The position numbers and the translations under genes are program-made. The notes beneath the pieces are model-generated. The model had not been told where the DNA came from, searched no databases, and worked only from the letters and a program-made list of their open reading frames with translations. A stretch of DNA of 64,000 nucleotides. It comes from Bradyrhizobium sp. NFR13 (GTDB lineage: Bacteria > Pseudomonadota > Alphaproteobacteria > Rhizobiales > Xanthobacteraceae). The stretch lies in the NCBI RefSeq assembly GCF_900114605.1, contig NZ_FOTP01000006.1, forward strand, positions 248,001 through 312,000. Reading direction: 5' to 3'. Of the stretch, positions 40,967 through 49,382 are shown piece by piece (the stretch's first letter is position 1; every line of letters starts with the position of its first letter).

Positions 40967-42378
40967 AGATGTTCGAAGGCTTTGACCCTGTCATATTAGC
41001 CCGAGCGCAATTTGCGTTCACGATGTCATTTCACATCATCTTTCCCGCGTTCTCGATCGGGCTCGCGAGCTATCTCGCCGTGCTCGAAGCACTCTGGCTG
41101 TGGACCGGGCGCGACGTCTTTCTCAACCTGTTCAATTACTGGCTCAAGATCTTCGCTGTGGCCTTTGGCATGGGTGTGGTCTCGGGTATCGTGATGTCCT
41201 ACCAGTTCGGTACCAACTGGTCGGCCTTCTCCGACAAGGCAGGACCGATCATCGGCCCGCTGATGGCCTATGAAGTCCTCACCGCCTTCTTCCTTGAGGC
41301 TGGCTTTCTCGGCGTCATGCTGTTCGGGCTTCAACGCGTCGGACCAAGGCTGCATTTCTTCGCCACGCTGATGGTCGCGATTGGCACGCTGTTTTCGGCC
41401 TTCTGGATTCTCTCCGCGAATTCCTGGATGCAGACGCCGGCCGGCTACAGCATCAATGCTGCCGGCCAGTTCGTTGCCGCCGACTGGTGGAAGGTGATCT
41501 TCAATCCGTCCTTCCCGTATCGTCTCGTGCACATGGTGCTGGCGGCCTATCTCACAACGGCTTTCGTGGTCGGCGCGGTTGGCGCCTGGCATCTGCTCAA
41601 GGATACGCGCCTGCCCGGCCCGCGCGTGATGTTCTCCATGGCGATGTGGATGGCGACACTGGTCGCCCCGCTGCAGATTCTTGCCGGCGATCAGCACGGC
41701 CTCAACACGCTTGAGCACCAGCCAACCAAGATCATGGCCATGGAAGGCCATTTCGAGAGCCATCCCCATGGCGCGCCGCTGATCCTGTTCGGTCTCCCGA
41801 GCCAGGCCGAAGGCAAAGTGAACTACGCCATCGAGATACCCAAGCTCGGATCGCTGATCCTGAAGCACGACCTGAATGCGCCGATGGCCGGGCTCGATAC
41901 TGTTCCGCGCGAGAACTGGCCGCCGGTGCCGGTGACGTTCTGGTCGTTCCGCATCATGGTCGGCATCGGCTTTCTGATGCTGGGGCTGGGACTGCTGAGC
42001 CTCTTCATGCGCTTCCGCGGCAAGTTCTATGAGTCGCGCTTGCTTCACAGCTTTGCGCTCGCGATGGGCCCGGCCGGCTTCATCGCCGTGCTAGCCGGCT
42101 GGGTGACAACCGAAACGGGGCGGCAACCGTTCACGGTGTTCGGCCTGCTGCGGACAAGTGATTCGGTTTCACCGCTGGCGGCGCCAGCCGTTGCGTCGTC
42201 GCTGATCGCCTTCGCCATCGTCTATTTCCTGGTCTTCGCCGCCGGCACGATTTATCTGCTCCGGCTCATGGCCGCGCCGCCGCATCATGATGAGCAAGGC
42301 CCGGCCGGCAACGTCCCGAGTCGCGCGGCGGGCATTACCCCGGCTGTGGGTGCAACCGCATCGGGGCGCGCATCATGA
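40963..42378 (+). CDS. cioA: Cytochrome bd-type (cyanide-insensitive) quinol oxidase subunit I
   Basis: A 471-aa subunit carrying the quinol site and the hemes b558, b595 and d. The conserved start region FDPVILARAQFAFTMSFHIIFPAFSIGL contains the b595-ligand His (about H24); WMQTPAGYSI and LAGDQHG with the short Q-loop of the CIO group follow. The usual GRQPW motif is GRQPF here. The 471-aa length and short Q-loop place it with CioA rather than E. coli CydA. The subunit runs into cioB with an ATGA overlap. The start may be ATG 40963 or 40969, both near an RBS enclosed in an inverted repeat. Confidence 0.94.
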   Translation: MQMFEGFDPVILARAQFAFTMSFHIIFPAFSIGLASYLAVLEALWLWTGRDVFLNLFNYWLKIFAVAFGMGVVSGIVMSYQFGTNWSAFSDKAGPIIGPLMAYEVLTAFFLEAGFLGVMLFGLQRVGPRLHFFATLMVAIGTLFSAFWILSANSWMQTPAGYSINAAGQFVAADWWKVIFNPSFPYRLVHMVLAAYLTTAFVVGAVGAWHLLKDTRLPGPRVMFSMAMWMATLVAPLQILAGDQHGLNTLEHQPTKIMAMEGHFESHPHGAPLILFGLPSQAEGKVNYAIEIPKLGSLILKHDLNAPMAGLDTVPRENWPPVPVTFWSFRIMVGIGFLMLGLGLLSLFMRFRGKFYESRLLHSFALAMGPAGFIAVLAGWVTTETGRQPFTVFGLLRTSDSVSPLAAPAVASSLIAFAIVYFLVFAAGTIYLLRLMAAPPHHDEQGPAGNVPSRAAGITPAVGATASGRAS

Positions 42379-43376
42379 TCGATATCGCGGTCGTCTGGGC
42401 CTTCATCATCGCCTTTGCCGTCTTCGTCTATGTCGTGATGGACGGCTTCGATCTCGGCCTCGGCATGCTGTTCCCACTCTTCCCGAAGAAGGAAGACCGT
42501 GACGTCATGATGAACTCGGTCGCCCCGGTCTGGGACGGCAACGAGACCTGGCTGGTGCTCGGCGGCGGAGGGCTGATGGCGGCGTTTCCGCTGGCCTATG
42601 CGGTGCTGATGCCGGCGCTCTATACGCCGATGATTGTGATGCTGCTCGGCCTCGTGTTTCGCGGCGTCGCTTTCGAATTCCGCTGGCGCACCACGCGCGA
42701 GCGAAATCTGTGGGACATCGCTTTCGCCGGCGGATCGCTGATGGCCACACTGGCGCAGGGCGTGGCGCTCGGCGCGATCCTGCAAGGCATCGTCGTCAAT
42801 GGTCGCCACTATGGCGGCGGCTGGTGGGACTGGCTGACACCGTTCAGCGTCCTGACCGGCCTCGCACTGATGGCCGGCTACGGCCTGCTCGGTGCCACCT
42901 GGCTGGTGTTGAAGACCGAAGGCGCGTTGCGCGATCAGGCCTATCGGCTGAGCTGGTGGCTGCTATTCGCCATGCTCGCCGCCATCGGTCTCGTCAGCAT
43001 CGCGACGCCATTTCTGGATGCCGAATATGCGCGGCGCTGGTTCGCCTGGCCCAACATCATCCTGACGGCGCCGGTGCCGATTGCGGTTGCTGCCATCACG
43101 GCGCTCTTGATGCGAAGCCTCGCGGCCAAACAGGATTACCGGCCGTTCTTCCTGTCGCTGGCGCTGTTCGCATTGTCCTATGCCGGATTGGGCATCAGCA
43201 TGTGGCCCTATATCGTACCGCGCAGCATCACCATCTGGCAGGCCGCGTCCCCCGACAACAGCCTGCATTTCATGAGCTATGGCGTCGCCGTGCTGGTTCC
43301 CATCATCCTCGGCTACACCGCCTGGGCCTATTACGTGTTTCGTGGCAAGGTTCGCGCCGGCGCGGGCTATCACTGA
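42375..43376 (+). CDS. cioB: Cytochrome bd-type quinol oxidase subunit II
   Basis: A 333-aa CydB/CioB. The family pattern is complete: VVMDGFDLGLGMLFPL, then MMNSVAPVWDGNETWLVLGGGGLMAAFPLAYA, FRGVAFEFRWR and GVALGAILQGI. Eight to nine membrane helices are apparent. It forms the oxidase with cioA, whose stop overlaps its ATG. It is followed with a one-base overlap by the small DUF2474 gene. Confidence 0.96.
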   Translation: MIDIAVVWAFIIAFAVFVYVVMDGFDLGLGMLFPLFPKKEDRDVMMNSVAPVWDGNETWLVLGGGGLMAAFPLAYAVLMPALYTPMIVMLLGLVFRGVAFEFRWRTTRERNLWDIAFAGGSLMATLAQGVALGAILQGIVVNGRHYGGGWWDWLTPFSVLTGLALMAGYGLLGATWLVLKTEGALRDQAYRLSWWLLFAMLAAIGLVSIATPFLDAEYARRWFAWPNIILTAPVPIAVAAITALLMRSLAAKQDYRPFFLSLALFALSYAGLGISMWPYIVPRSITIWQAASPDNSLHFMSYGVAVLVPIILGYTAWAYYVFRGKVRAGAGYH

Positions 43377-43525
43377 TGACACCTGCATCGCAGCAAAAGC
43401 CCGGCTCTTTGGGCAAGCGCCCGCTGATGCAGCGCCTATTGTGGTTTGTTGCGCTGTGGCTGGGCGGCGTCGCCAGTGTGACCCTCGTCAGCTACGTGCT
43501 GCGACTGTGGATCGCACCGAAATAG
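43376..43525 (+). CDS. DUF2474 small subunit of the bd oxidase
   Basis: A 49-aa protein, too short for normal ORF cut-offs, starting at ATG 43376 (its A is the last base of the cioB TGA) and ending with TAG at 43523-43525. A positively charged start (KRPLMQR) precedes a single membrane helix (LLWFVALWLGGVASVTLVSYVL). The sequence and position match DUF2474 proteins that accompany cioAB operons, comparable in role to the CydX subunit of E. coli. Confidence 0.88.
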   Translation: MTPASQQKPGSLGKRPLMQRLLWFVALWLGGVASVTLVSYVLRLWIAPK

Positions 43526-43675
43526 ACGCGGTGACCTTTAATCAAATCGTCACCCGCGGACGGCAAATATGCCGGCGACTCACGACGTCCGCGCGCGGAC
43601 GTCGCTATGCCAGCTGATTTCATGGTTCCCGTGATTTGGCTGGGATGATACAGAATATCGGACGCGAAACCGGAG

Positions 43676-44287
43676 ATGCCTGCGATGATCAACATACGCC
43701 GCCTGCTTGGCTTTCAGCTCGTCGCCGCAGCCAGCTTGATGTTGTCGATCACGCAAGGCCTCGCTCAGCAGCCGCGTCCGGATGTTGGCGACGAGCCCGG
43801 GCTGATTGCCGACGACTCCGTTCAGCTTGAACCGGAATTCCAGAAGCAGATGGTGCTGTACCGCACCACCGAGGCGCCGGGCACCATCATCATCGCGACA
43901 TCCGAACGCCATCTCTACGTGGTGCAAGGCAATGGTCGCGCATTGCGTTACGGCATCGGCGTCGGCCGCGACGGCTTCCAGTGGCAGGGTCTGCTAAAAA
44001 TCTCGCGCAAGGCGGAATGGCCGGACTGGACGCCGCCGCCGGAAATGATCGCGCGCCAACCCTATCTGCCGCGCTTCATGGCTGGCGGCCCCGGCAATCC
44101 GCTCGGTGCCCGCGCGCTCTATCTCGGCGCCACCGTCTATCGCATCCACGGCACCAACCGGCCCGACACCATCGGCACCGCCGTGTCGTCCGGATGCTTC
44201 CGTCTGGTCAATGCCGATGTCGCCGACCTCTATGACCGGATCCCGGTGGGCACCAAGGTCATCGTGCGGCAAAAGCCTGAAATCTGA
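43676..44287 (+). CDS. L,D-transpeptidase (YkuD/ErfK family)
   Basis: A 203-aa secreted enzyme (signal peptide RRLLGFQLVAAASLMLSITQGLA) that cross-links peptidoglycan or anchors proteins. The YkuD domain spans about 68-200, with H158 in YRIHGTNRPDTIG and the catalytic C174 in SSGCFRLVNADVADLY. The alternative ATG three codons downstream is also possible. It stands alone between the oxidase operon and an amino-acid binding protein. Confidence 0.93.
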   Translation: MPAMINIRRLLGFQLVAAASLMLSITQGLAQQPRPDVGDEPGLIADDSVQLEPEFQKQMVLYRTTEAPGTIIIATSERHLYVVQGNGRALRYGIGVGRDGFQWQGLLKISRKAEWPDWTPPPEMIARQPYLPRFMAGGPGNPLGARALYLGATVYRIHGTNRPDTIGTAVSSGCFRLVNADVADLYDRIPVGTKVIVRQKPEI

Positions 44288-44365
44288 TCCTGCGCGCGAT
44301 CGCGCAGCTCTTCGATCCAGCTTTTCTCTGACACACCTAATCACGGACAATGGGGCGGACTTCGC

Positions 44366-45412
44366 ATGGGGATGAAGCGGAACTTCACGACCGGGCTGGC
44401 CATCGGCCTGGCGGTTGCCACTGCAGTGGCTGCGGCTGCGATCACCTATGAGCGCTACGACACCAAGACGCTGAAGCGCACGGTCAAGCGCGATGCCGTG
44501 TTGTGCGGCGTCAATACCGGCCTGCCCGGCTTCTCGTCGCCGGATGCGCAGGGCACCTGGAGCGGCTTCGATGTCGACTTCTGCCGGGCCGTCGCCGCTG
44601 CGATCTTCAACGATCCGAAGAAGGTAACTTTCGTCCCGCTCGACGCCTCCGACCGCTTCAAGGAGCTGCAGAGCCGGAAGGTCGATATCCTGTCGCGCAA
44701 CTCCACCTGGAGCATGTCGCGCGAAACCAATTACGACCTCTACTTCCCCGCCGTGTCCTATTATGACGGCCAGGGCTTCATGGTGCCGAAGTCCCGCAAG
44801 ATCGATTCCGCGCTGGAGCTCGATGGCAGCAAGGTCTGCGTCCAGGACGGCACCACGACGGTGCTGAACCTTGCCGACTACTTCCGCAGCAACAACATCA
44901 AATACACCGAAATGAAGTTCCCGAAGCTGGACGATGTGCTCAAGGCCTATAATTCCGGCCAGTGCGACACTTTCACGGCAGATGCGTCGCAGCTCTATGC
45001 GCTGCGCCTGACCATGAGCAAGCCCGACGACCACCTGATCCTGCCAGATGTCATCTCCAAGGAGCCGCTGGCCCCCGTGGTGCGCCAGCGTGACGACGAC
45101 TGGATGATGATCGTGAAGTGGACGCTCTACGCCATGATCAATGCCGAAGAGCTCGGCATCACCTCGAAGAACATCGACGAAGCGCTGAAGTCCAAGAAGC
45201 CCGACGTGATGCGTCTGGTCGGCACCGAAGGCGCTTACGGCGAAGACCTCAGCCTTCCGAAAGACTGGGCCGCCCGCATCATCCGCCATGTCGGCAATTA
45301 CGGCGAAGTCTACGACCGCAATATCGGCGAAGGCTCGAAGCTGAAAATCCCGCGTGGGCTCAACCAGATCTGGAGCGCCGGTGGCATTCAATACGCGCCG
45401 CCGATCAGATGA
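44366..45412 (+). CDS. Amino-acid ABC transporter binding protein, AapJ-like
   Basis: A 348-aa SBP_bac_3 periplasmic protein with a signal peptide (FTTGLAIGLAVATAVAAAA) and general L-amino-acid (AapJ) features: VLCGVNTGLPGFSSPDAQGTWSGFDVDFCRAVAAAIF, an LQSRKVDILSRNSTWSMSRE block and an FTADASQLYALR segment. Permease and ATPase genes (aapQMP) are not adjacent, so it is an orphan binding protein here. A large REP-like repeat lies in the gap to the convergent gene. Confidence 0.93.
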   Translation: MGMKRNFTTGLAIGLAVATAVAAAAITYERYDTKTLKRTVKRDAVLCGVNTGLPGFSSPDAQGTWSGFDVDFCRAVAAAIFNDPKKVTFVPLDASDRFKELQSRKVDILSRNSTWSMSRETNYDLYFPAVSYYDGQGFMVPKSRKIDSALELDGSKVCVQDGTTTVLNLADYFRSNNIKYTEMKFPKLDDVLKAYNSGQCDTFTADASQLYALRLTMSKPDDHLILPDVISKEPLAPVVRQRDDDWMMIVKWTLYAMINAEELGITSKNIDEALKSKKPDVMRLVGTEGAYGEDLSLPKDWAARIIRHVGNYGEVYDRNIGEGSKLKIPRGLNQIWSAGGIQYAPPIR

Positions 45413-45431
45413 ACAATTATTCTCAACTGTC

Positions 45432-45525
45432 GTCGCCCGGCTTGCCCGGGCGACCCAGTACACACCGTCTCCTCAACGAGAACCGCAACACCTGCGTTTA
45501 CTGGATCACCCGCTTTCGCGGGTGA
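45432..45525. repeat. Two-hairpin REP-like intergenic repeat between convergent genes
   Basis: Hairpin 1: GTCGCCCGG (45432-45440)/CCGGGCGAC (45446-45454); hairpin 2: TCACCCGC (45506-45513)/GCGGGTGA (45518-45525), joined by a 51-nt spacer. This is the double stem-loop layout of bacterial REP/BIME repeats and resembles intergenic repeats common in Bradyrhizobium-group genomes. Located between the 3' ends of convergent genes it may act as a bidirectional terminator. Confidence 0.7.
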
Positions 45526-45548
45526 TGACAGACTGAGGTGGTTAGGCC

Positions 45549-46685
45549 TCAATAATTCTTCAGCCGCGCCAGCTGATCGGCGTGGTAATTACTGTCCCCC
45601 AGCAATTCCTGACACACCCGCGCCCGCTTCATGAAGAAGCCGATGTCGAACTGGTCGGTCATGCCCATGCCGCCATGCATCTGCACGCCCTCCTGCACGG
45701 CGAGCGTCGCCGTGGTGCCGGCCTTGGCCTTGGCGACGGCAATCGCCGCCGGCGCCGTCGGCGCGCCGTCGTCGATGAGCTGCAGCGCCTTCAGCACCGC
45801 CGCGCGGGTCACTTCGATCTCGGTATAGAGATGCGCGGCGCGGTGCTGCAGCGCCTGGAATTCACCGATCAGTTTGCCGAATTGCTTGCGCTCCTTGAGA
45901 TAGGACACGGTGCGGCCGAATACTTCGTCTGACAGGCCGACCATTTCGGCGGCGACGGCGCCGCGGCCGATATTCAGCACGCTGTCCAGCAATGCGCCGC
46001 CCTGATCGACATCGCCGAGCACACTGTCGGCGGTGACCTCCACATCGTCGAACGTGATCCGCGCTGCATTGTGCGAATCCACCATCGCGGTGCGCTCAAC
46101 GGAGATGCCCTTGGCCTTCGGATCGACAAGAAACAGCGTGAGCCCATCGCGCTCACCCGGCGCGCCTGCGCTACGCCCCGCGACGATCAGGAGGTCGGCG
46201 GTGTGGCCATCGACGACGAAGGCCTTCGCGCCGTTCAGCTTAAAACCGTTGCCAGAGCGCGCGGCCTTCATCGCCGTCTGCAGCGGACGATGCTTCGCAC
46301 CTTCATCGATCGCGAGCGCGGTCAACAGCGCACCATCGGCAATCTTCGGCAGATAGTCCGCCTTCTGCGCATCGCTGCCGTGCTTCAAAGCGGACACACC
46401 GAGCACAGCCGTGGACAGGAACGGCGACGGCATCAGCGTGTGGCCGATTTCCTCCATCACCACGCCGGCCTCGACTGCGCCGAGCCCACTGCCACCGAAT
46501 GCCTCCGGAACCAGCAGTCCGGCAAACCCCATCTCGGAAAACGTGCGCCAGTAGTCGCGCGAAAACCCGGTCGCATCCTTGGCGTCCCGCAATTGCCGGA
46601 AGTGACTGACCGGCGCCTTGTCGCCGATAAAGCCACGGGCGCTGTCGCGCAGCATAGTCTGTTCTTCGTTGAGGAGGAGAGGCAT
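45549..46685 (-). CDS. Acyl-CoA dehydrogenase family protein
   Basis: A 378-aa FAD enzyme for alpha-beta oxidation of an acyl-CoA. ATG 46685 is chosen (PLLLNEEQTMLRDSARGF is the family N-terminus); the longer frame to 46772 crosses a repeat element. The middle domain has an AITFDDVEV-like stretch and the C-terminal helical domain ends in AVQEGVQMHGGMGMTDQFDIGFFMKRARV. It lies downstream of another acyl-CoA dehydrogenase on the same strand, with only a repeat between, so the two probably act together. The substrate is unknown. Confidence 0.93.
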   Translation of the reverse strand: MPLLLNEEQTMLRDSARGFIGDKAPVSHFRQLRDAKDATGFSRDYWRTFSEMGFAGLLVPEAFGGSGLGAVEAGVVMEEIGHTLMPSPFLSTAVLGVSALKHGSDAQKADYLPKIADGALLTALAIDEGAKHRPLQTAMKAARSGNGFKLNGAKAFVVDGHTADLLIVAGRSAGAPGERDGLTLFLVDPKAKGISVERTAMVDSHNAARITFDDVEVTADSVLGDVDQGGALLDSVLNIGRGAVAAEMVGLSDEVFGRTVSYLKERKQFGKLIGEFQALQHRAAHLYTEIEVTRAAVLKALQLIDDGAPTAPAAIAVAKAKAGTTATLAVQEGVQMHGGMGMTDQFDIGFFMKRARVCQELLGDSNYHADQLARLKNY

Positions 46686-46738
46686 GGGTGCGATCCGATA
46701 ATGAAGGTCTTTCGACCGAATTGATCCGAAACTCAGTC

Positions 46739-46834
46739 CCTCATGGAGGCGCAAGGCGCCGTCTCGAACCATGAGATGTTCATGTCCGCCGCCATCCTTC
46801 GAGACGCGCGCGTTGCGCGCTCCTCAGAATGAGG
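46739..46834. repeat. Inverted pair of REP-like elements between two acyl-CoA dehydrogenase genes
   Basis: Copy 1 (46739-46775) and copy 2 (46792-46834) are inverted, imperfect versions of one sequence: TCATGGAGGCGCAAGG...GTCTCGAACCATGAG versus CATCCTTCGAGACGCGCG...CTCCTCAGAATGAGG. They share the palindromic core GCGC-rich stem, about 16 bp apart. This type of repeat is scattered through Bradyrhizobiaceae genomes. Confidence 0.65.
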
Positions 46835-46846
46835 GTGGCGTGAGGC

Positions 46847-48031
46847 CTAAGCCCCCGGCAAATCCAGAATGCGTTTGGCGACAATCCCCAGCATCACCTC
46901 GCTGGTGCCGCCTTCGATCGAATTTGCCTTGGTGCGCAGCCACGCACGCGGACGCGCGCCTTCATGGGATCGCTGGCTTTCCCATTCCAGCGCATCGATG
47001 CCGCCTGATGACATCAGGATCTCATGGCGCCTTTTGTTAAGTTCGGTACCGTAGTATTTCATCGCCGACGAAAACGCCGGATGCGCCTGCCCGGCTTTCG
47101 CCAGATCGACCGCACGCTCGGCCGCGCAGGCCAATGCCGCCTCATCGACTTCGAAGCTTGCGATCTGCCCGCGCAACATCGCATCATCGAGACGGCCCTG
47201 CGCATCGGCGCCGATGGAGTCGACCGCGATCTGGCCGAGCGGCCGGCCAGCGCCGCGCTCACCCATGCCGGAGATCATCGCGCGTTCATGCTGCAGCAGA
47301 TATTTCGCGACATCCCAGCCGCGATTGACGGTGCCGAGCACATGCGACTTCGGCACGCGCACATTGTCGAAGAAGGTTTCGCAGAACGGCGACTTGCCGG
47401 AGATCAGCAGGATCGGCTTGGTCGAGACACCCTTCGACGTCATGTCGAACAGGATGAAGCTGATGCCATCATGTTTTTTGCCGGACGCGTCGGTACGCAC
47501 CAGACAGAAGATCCAGTCGGCATAATTCGCATAGGACGTCCAGATCTTCTGGCCCGTGATGAGATAGTCGTCGCCGTCGCTCTCGGCGCGGGTCTGGAGC
47601 GAGGCGAGATCGGATCCGGCATTGGGTTCGGAATAGCCCTGGCACCAGCGGATCAGACCTGCAGCGATCTTCGGCAGATGCTCCTGCTTCTGGGCGTCGG
47701 TGCCATATTTCAGCAATGCGGGCCCGAGCATGGAAATTCCGAACGACACCAAAGGCAGACGGGCCGAGATCGCTGCCATTTCCTGGCGCAGGATCTTCGT
47801 CTGTTCTCCGTCGAGTCCGCCGCCGCCATATTCCTTTGGCCAATGCGGCACGGTCCAGCCCTTGTCGCGCATCCGTTCGAACCAGAGACGCTGCGGCTCG
47901 GATGAATATTTGGCATTACGTCCGCCCCAGAACGTATCTTCGTCCGAACTCATCGGCTTGCGCATCTCCGGCGGGCAATTGGCCTCGAGCCAGGCGCGCG
48001 TCTCGCTGCGAAATTGATCGAGATCCGACAT
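46847..48031 (-). CDS. Acyl-CoA dehydrogenase family protein
   Basis: A 394-aa acyl-CoA dehydrogenase from ATG 48031 (ATG 48043 is an alternative). Recognisable blocks are RDKGWTVPHWPKEYGGGG, then IRWCQGYSEPNAGSDLASLQTRAE, DDYLITGQKIWTSYANYADWIFCLVRTD and a C-terminal RHEILMSSGGIDALEWESQ followed by SIEGGTSEVMLGIVAKRIL. It is long enough to be a complete subunit. It precedes the second acyl-CoA dehydrogenase with 161 bp and a repeat between, and is divergent from the carboxymuconolactone-decarboxylase-like gene. Confidence 0.94.
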   Translation of the reverse strand: MSDLDQFRSETRAWLEANCPPEMRKPMSSDEDTFWGGRNAKYSSEPQRLWFERMRDKGWTVPHWPKEYGGGGLDGEQTKILRQEMAAISARLPLVSFGISMLGPALLKYGTDAQKQEHLPKIAAGLIRWCQGYSEPNAGSDLASLQTRAESDGDDYLITGQKIWTSYANYADWIFCLVRTDASGKKHDGISFILFDMTSKGVSTKPILLISGKSPFCETFFDNVRVPKSHVLGTVNRGWDVAKYLLQHERAMISGMGERGAGRPLGQIAVDSIGADAQGRLDDAMLRGQIASFEVDEAALACAAERAVDLAKAGQAHPAFSSAMKYYGTELNKRRHEILMSSGGIDALEWESQRSHEGARPRAWLRTKANSIEGGTSEVMLGIVAKRILDLPGA

Positions 48032-48203
48032 CAGCGTTTCCATCCGTTTTGTGCGCGGGATGCCGAGCATCCGCAATGTTGTTGAGCGAAGCTTACTCGC
48101 CACTTCGTGGAATTCAATGGCTTGCTGCAAAGCGGAAGTAGTCAGGCTCGCCATTCCGGTGTATCGCCAGAGGACAGCGAGCAAAAACACACGAGGAAAC
48201 AAC

Positions 48204-48749
48204 ATGCGTCTCAAGTGGCTTTCGCCTGGCGAAATGTCTGCCGACCAGAAGTCCATCTATGACGAGTCGATCGCCAGCAAGCGCGGACGGCCGCCGGAGC
48301 CGATGATGGCCTGGCTCGCGAGCCCCACCATGGCCCGCCACGCGACACGCCTCGGCGCGTTTCTGCGCTACGACACGTCGCTGACACCGGCTCATGCGGA
48401 ACTGGCGATCCTCGTCACCGCGCGGCACTGGACCGCACATTTCGAATGGTATGCGCACAAGAAGATGGCGCTGGATGGTGGTCTCGATCCCGCCATCATC
48501 GAAGACATCAAGAACCGCCGCACGCCGACCTTCGGCGAAAAGAAAGCACGGGTGATCTATGATGTCGCCAGGTCGCTGCACGAGGCGCAGGGTTTGTCCA
48601 AGCCGCTCTATGACGAGGCCACTGAGACGCTGGGCGCGCAGGGCCTCGTCGAGATCATCGGCCTGTGCGGCTACTACACGATGGTGTCGATGACGCTGAA
48701 CACCTACGAATTCGGCCTGCCGGATGGGCTGGTCTCGGAGCTTGCGTAA
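48204..48749 (+). CDS. Carboxymuconolactone decarboxylase-family protein
   Basis: A 181-aa all-helical protein of the CMD/AhpD superfamily from ATG 48204 (GAGGAAA upstream; the longer frame to 48051 runs through the divergent promoter region). The helix pair LTPAHAELAILVTARHWTAHFEWYAHKKMALDGGL is the family signature; the CxxC redox motif of AhpD-type members is absent, so it is a non-redox member of the kind often linked to aromatic or acyl-CoA catabolism. It is divergent from an acyl-CoA dehydrogenase gene and 54 bp before a VOC protein. Confidence 0.88.
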   Translation: MRLKWLSPGEMSADQKSIYDESIASKRGRPPEPMMAWLASPTMARHATRLGAFLRYDTSLTPAHAELAILVTARHWTAHFEWYAHKKMALDGGLDPAIIEDIKNRRTPTFGEKKARVIYDVARSLHEAQGLSKPLYDEATETLGAQGLVEIIGLCGYYTMVSMTLNTYEFGLPDGLVSELA

Positions 48750-48803
48750 GTTCCGATCGTGACTAGATCGCCCTGACGCATCCCGGTCCTCAGGAGCTCC
48801 CAC

Positions 48804-49301
48804 ATGCCCGACCCAACCCCGCCGATCCCCGCAGGCACACGGATCGGGCATGTCCATCTGAAGGTTGCCGATCTCGAGCGCGCGCTCGGCTTTTACCGCG
48901 ACGTGCTCGGCTTTCAGGTCAAGCAGCGCTATGGCGATCAGGCCGTCTTCATCGCCGCTGGCGATTACCATCACCATATCGGCCTCAATACCTGGGAAAG
49001 CAAAGGCGGCCAGCCGCCGGCGCCCGGCACGACGGGTCTTTTCCATACCGCTATCCTGTATCCGACCCGCGCGGCATTGGCTGAGGCCCTGCACCGCGTG
49101 CTCGAAGCCGGCATTCAGCTCGACGGTGCCAGCGACCACGGCGTCAGTGAGGCGCTGTATCTACGCGACCCCGACCAGAATGGCGTCGAACTGTATTGGG
49201 ATCGACCGGAGGCGGATTGGCCACGCGATGCAAATGGCGGGATTGCAATGTTCACAAAGCGGCTGGATGTTGAGGGTCTGCTGAAGCAGCGGCTGGGCTG
49301 A
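48804..49301 (+). CDS. VOC-family protein (glyoxalase/extradiol dioxygenase fold, CatE-like)
   Basis: A 165-aa vicinal-oxygen-chelate protein: TRIGHVHLKVADLERALGFYRDVLGF (first metal ligand His in HVHLKV), YHHHIGLNTWES, LFHTAILYPTR and LRDPDQNGVELYWDRP with the C-terminal Glu ligand. The blocks match CatE-like catechol 2,3-dioxygenase-fold proteins, but a dioxygenase substrate is not certain. It probably cooperates with the preceding carboxymuconolactone-decarboxylase-like protein in breaking down an aromatic or acyl compound. Confidence 0.88.
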   Translation: MPDPTPPIPAGTRIGHVHLKVADLERALGFYRDVLGFQVKQRYGDQAVFIAAGDYHHHIGLNTWESKGGQPPAPGTTGLFHTAILYPTRAALAEALHRVLEAGIQLDGASDHGVSEALYLRDPDQNGVELYWDRPEADWPRDANGGIAMFTKRLDVEGLLKQRLG

Positions 49302-49318
49302 ACGCTGGACTTTTACAG

Positions 49319-49382
49319 GGCAGACTAGCGAAGCGTAATCCGTCCACAATTGGCGGTGGGTTACGGACTCGCCTGACCCACG
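49319..49382. repeat. Possible REP-like remnant between convergent genes
   Basis: The stretch GGCAGACTAGCGAAGCGTAATCC followed by TGGCGGTGGGTTACG and GCCTGACCCACGCTACG resembles the intergenic GCGAAGCGTAATCCG-type repeats frequent in this bacterial family. It fills the gap between the convergent VOC and MFS genes. The repeat status is judged from resemblance only. Confidence 0.35.

Noticed and set aside
46686-46772. N-terminal extension of the second acyl-CoA dehydrogenase
   Set aside because: It would translate a REP-like repeat; the family N-terminus begins at 46685.
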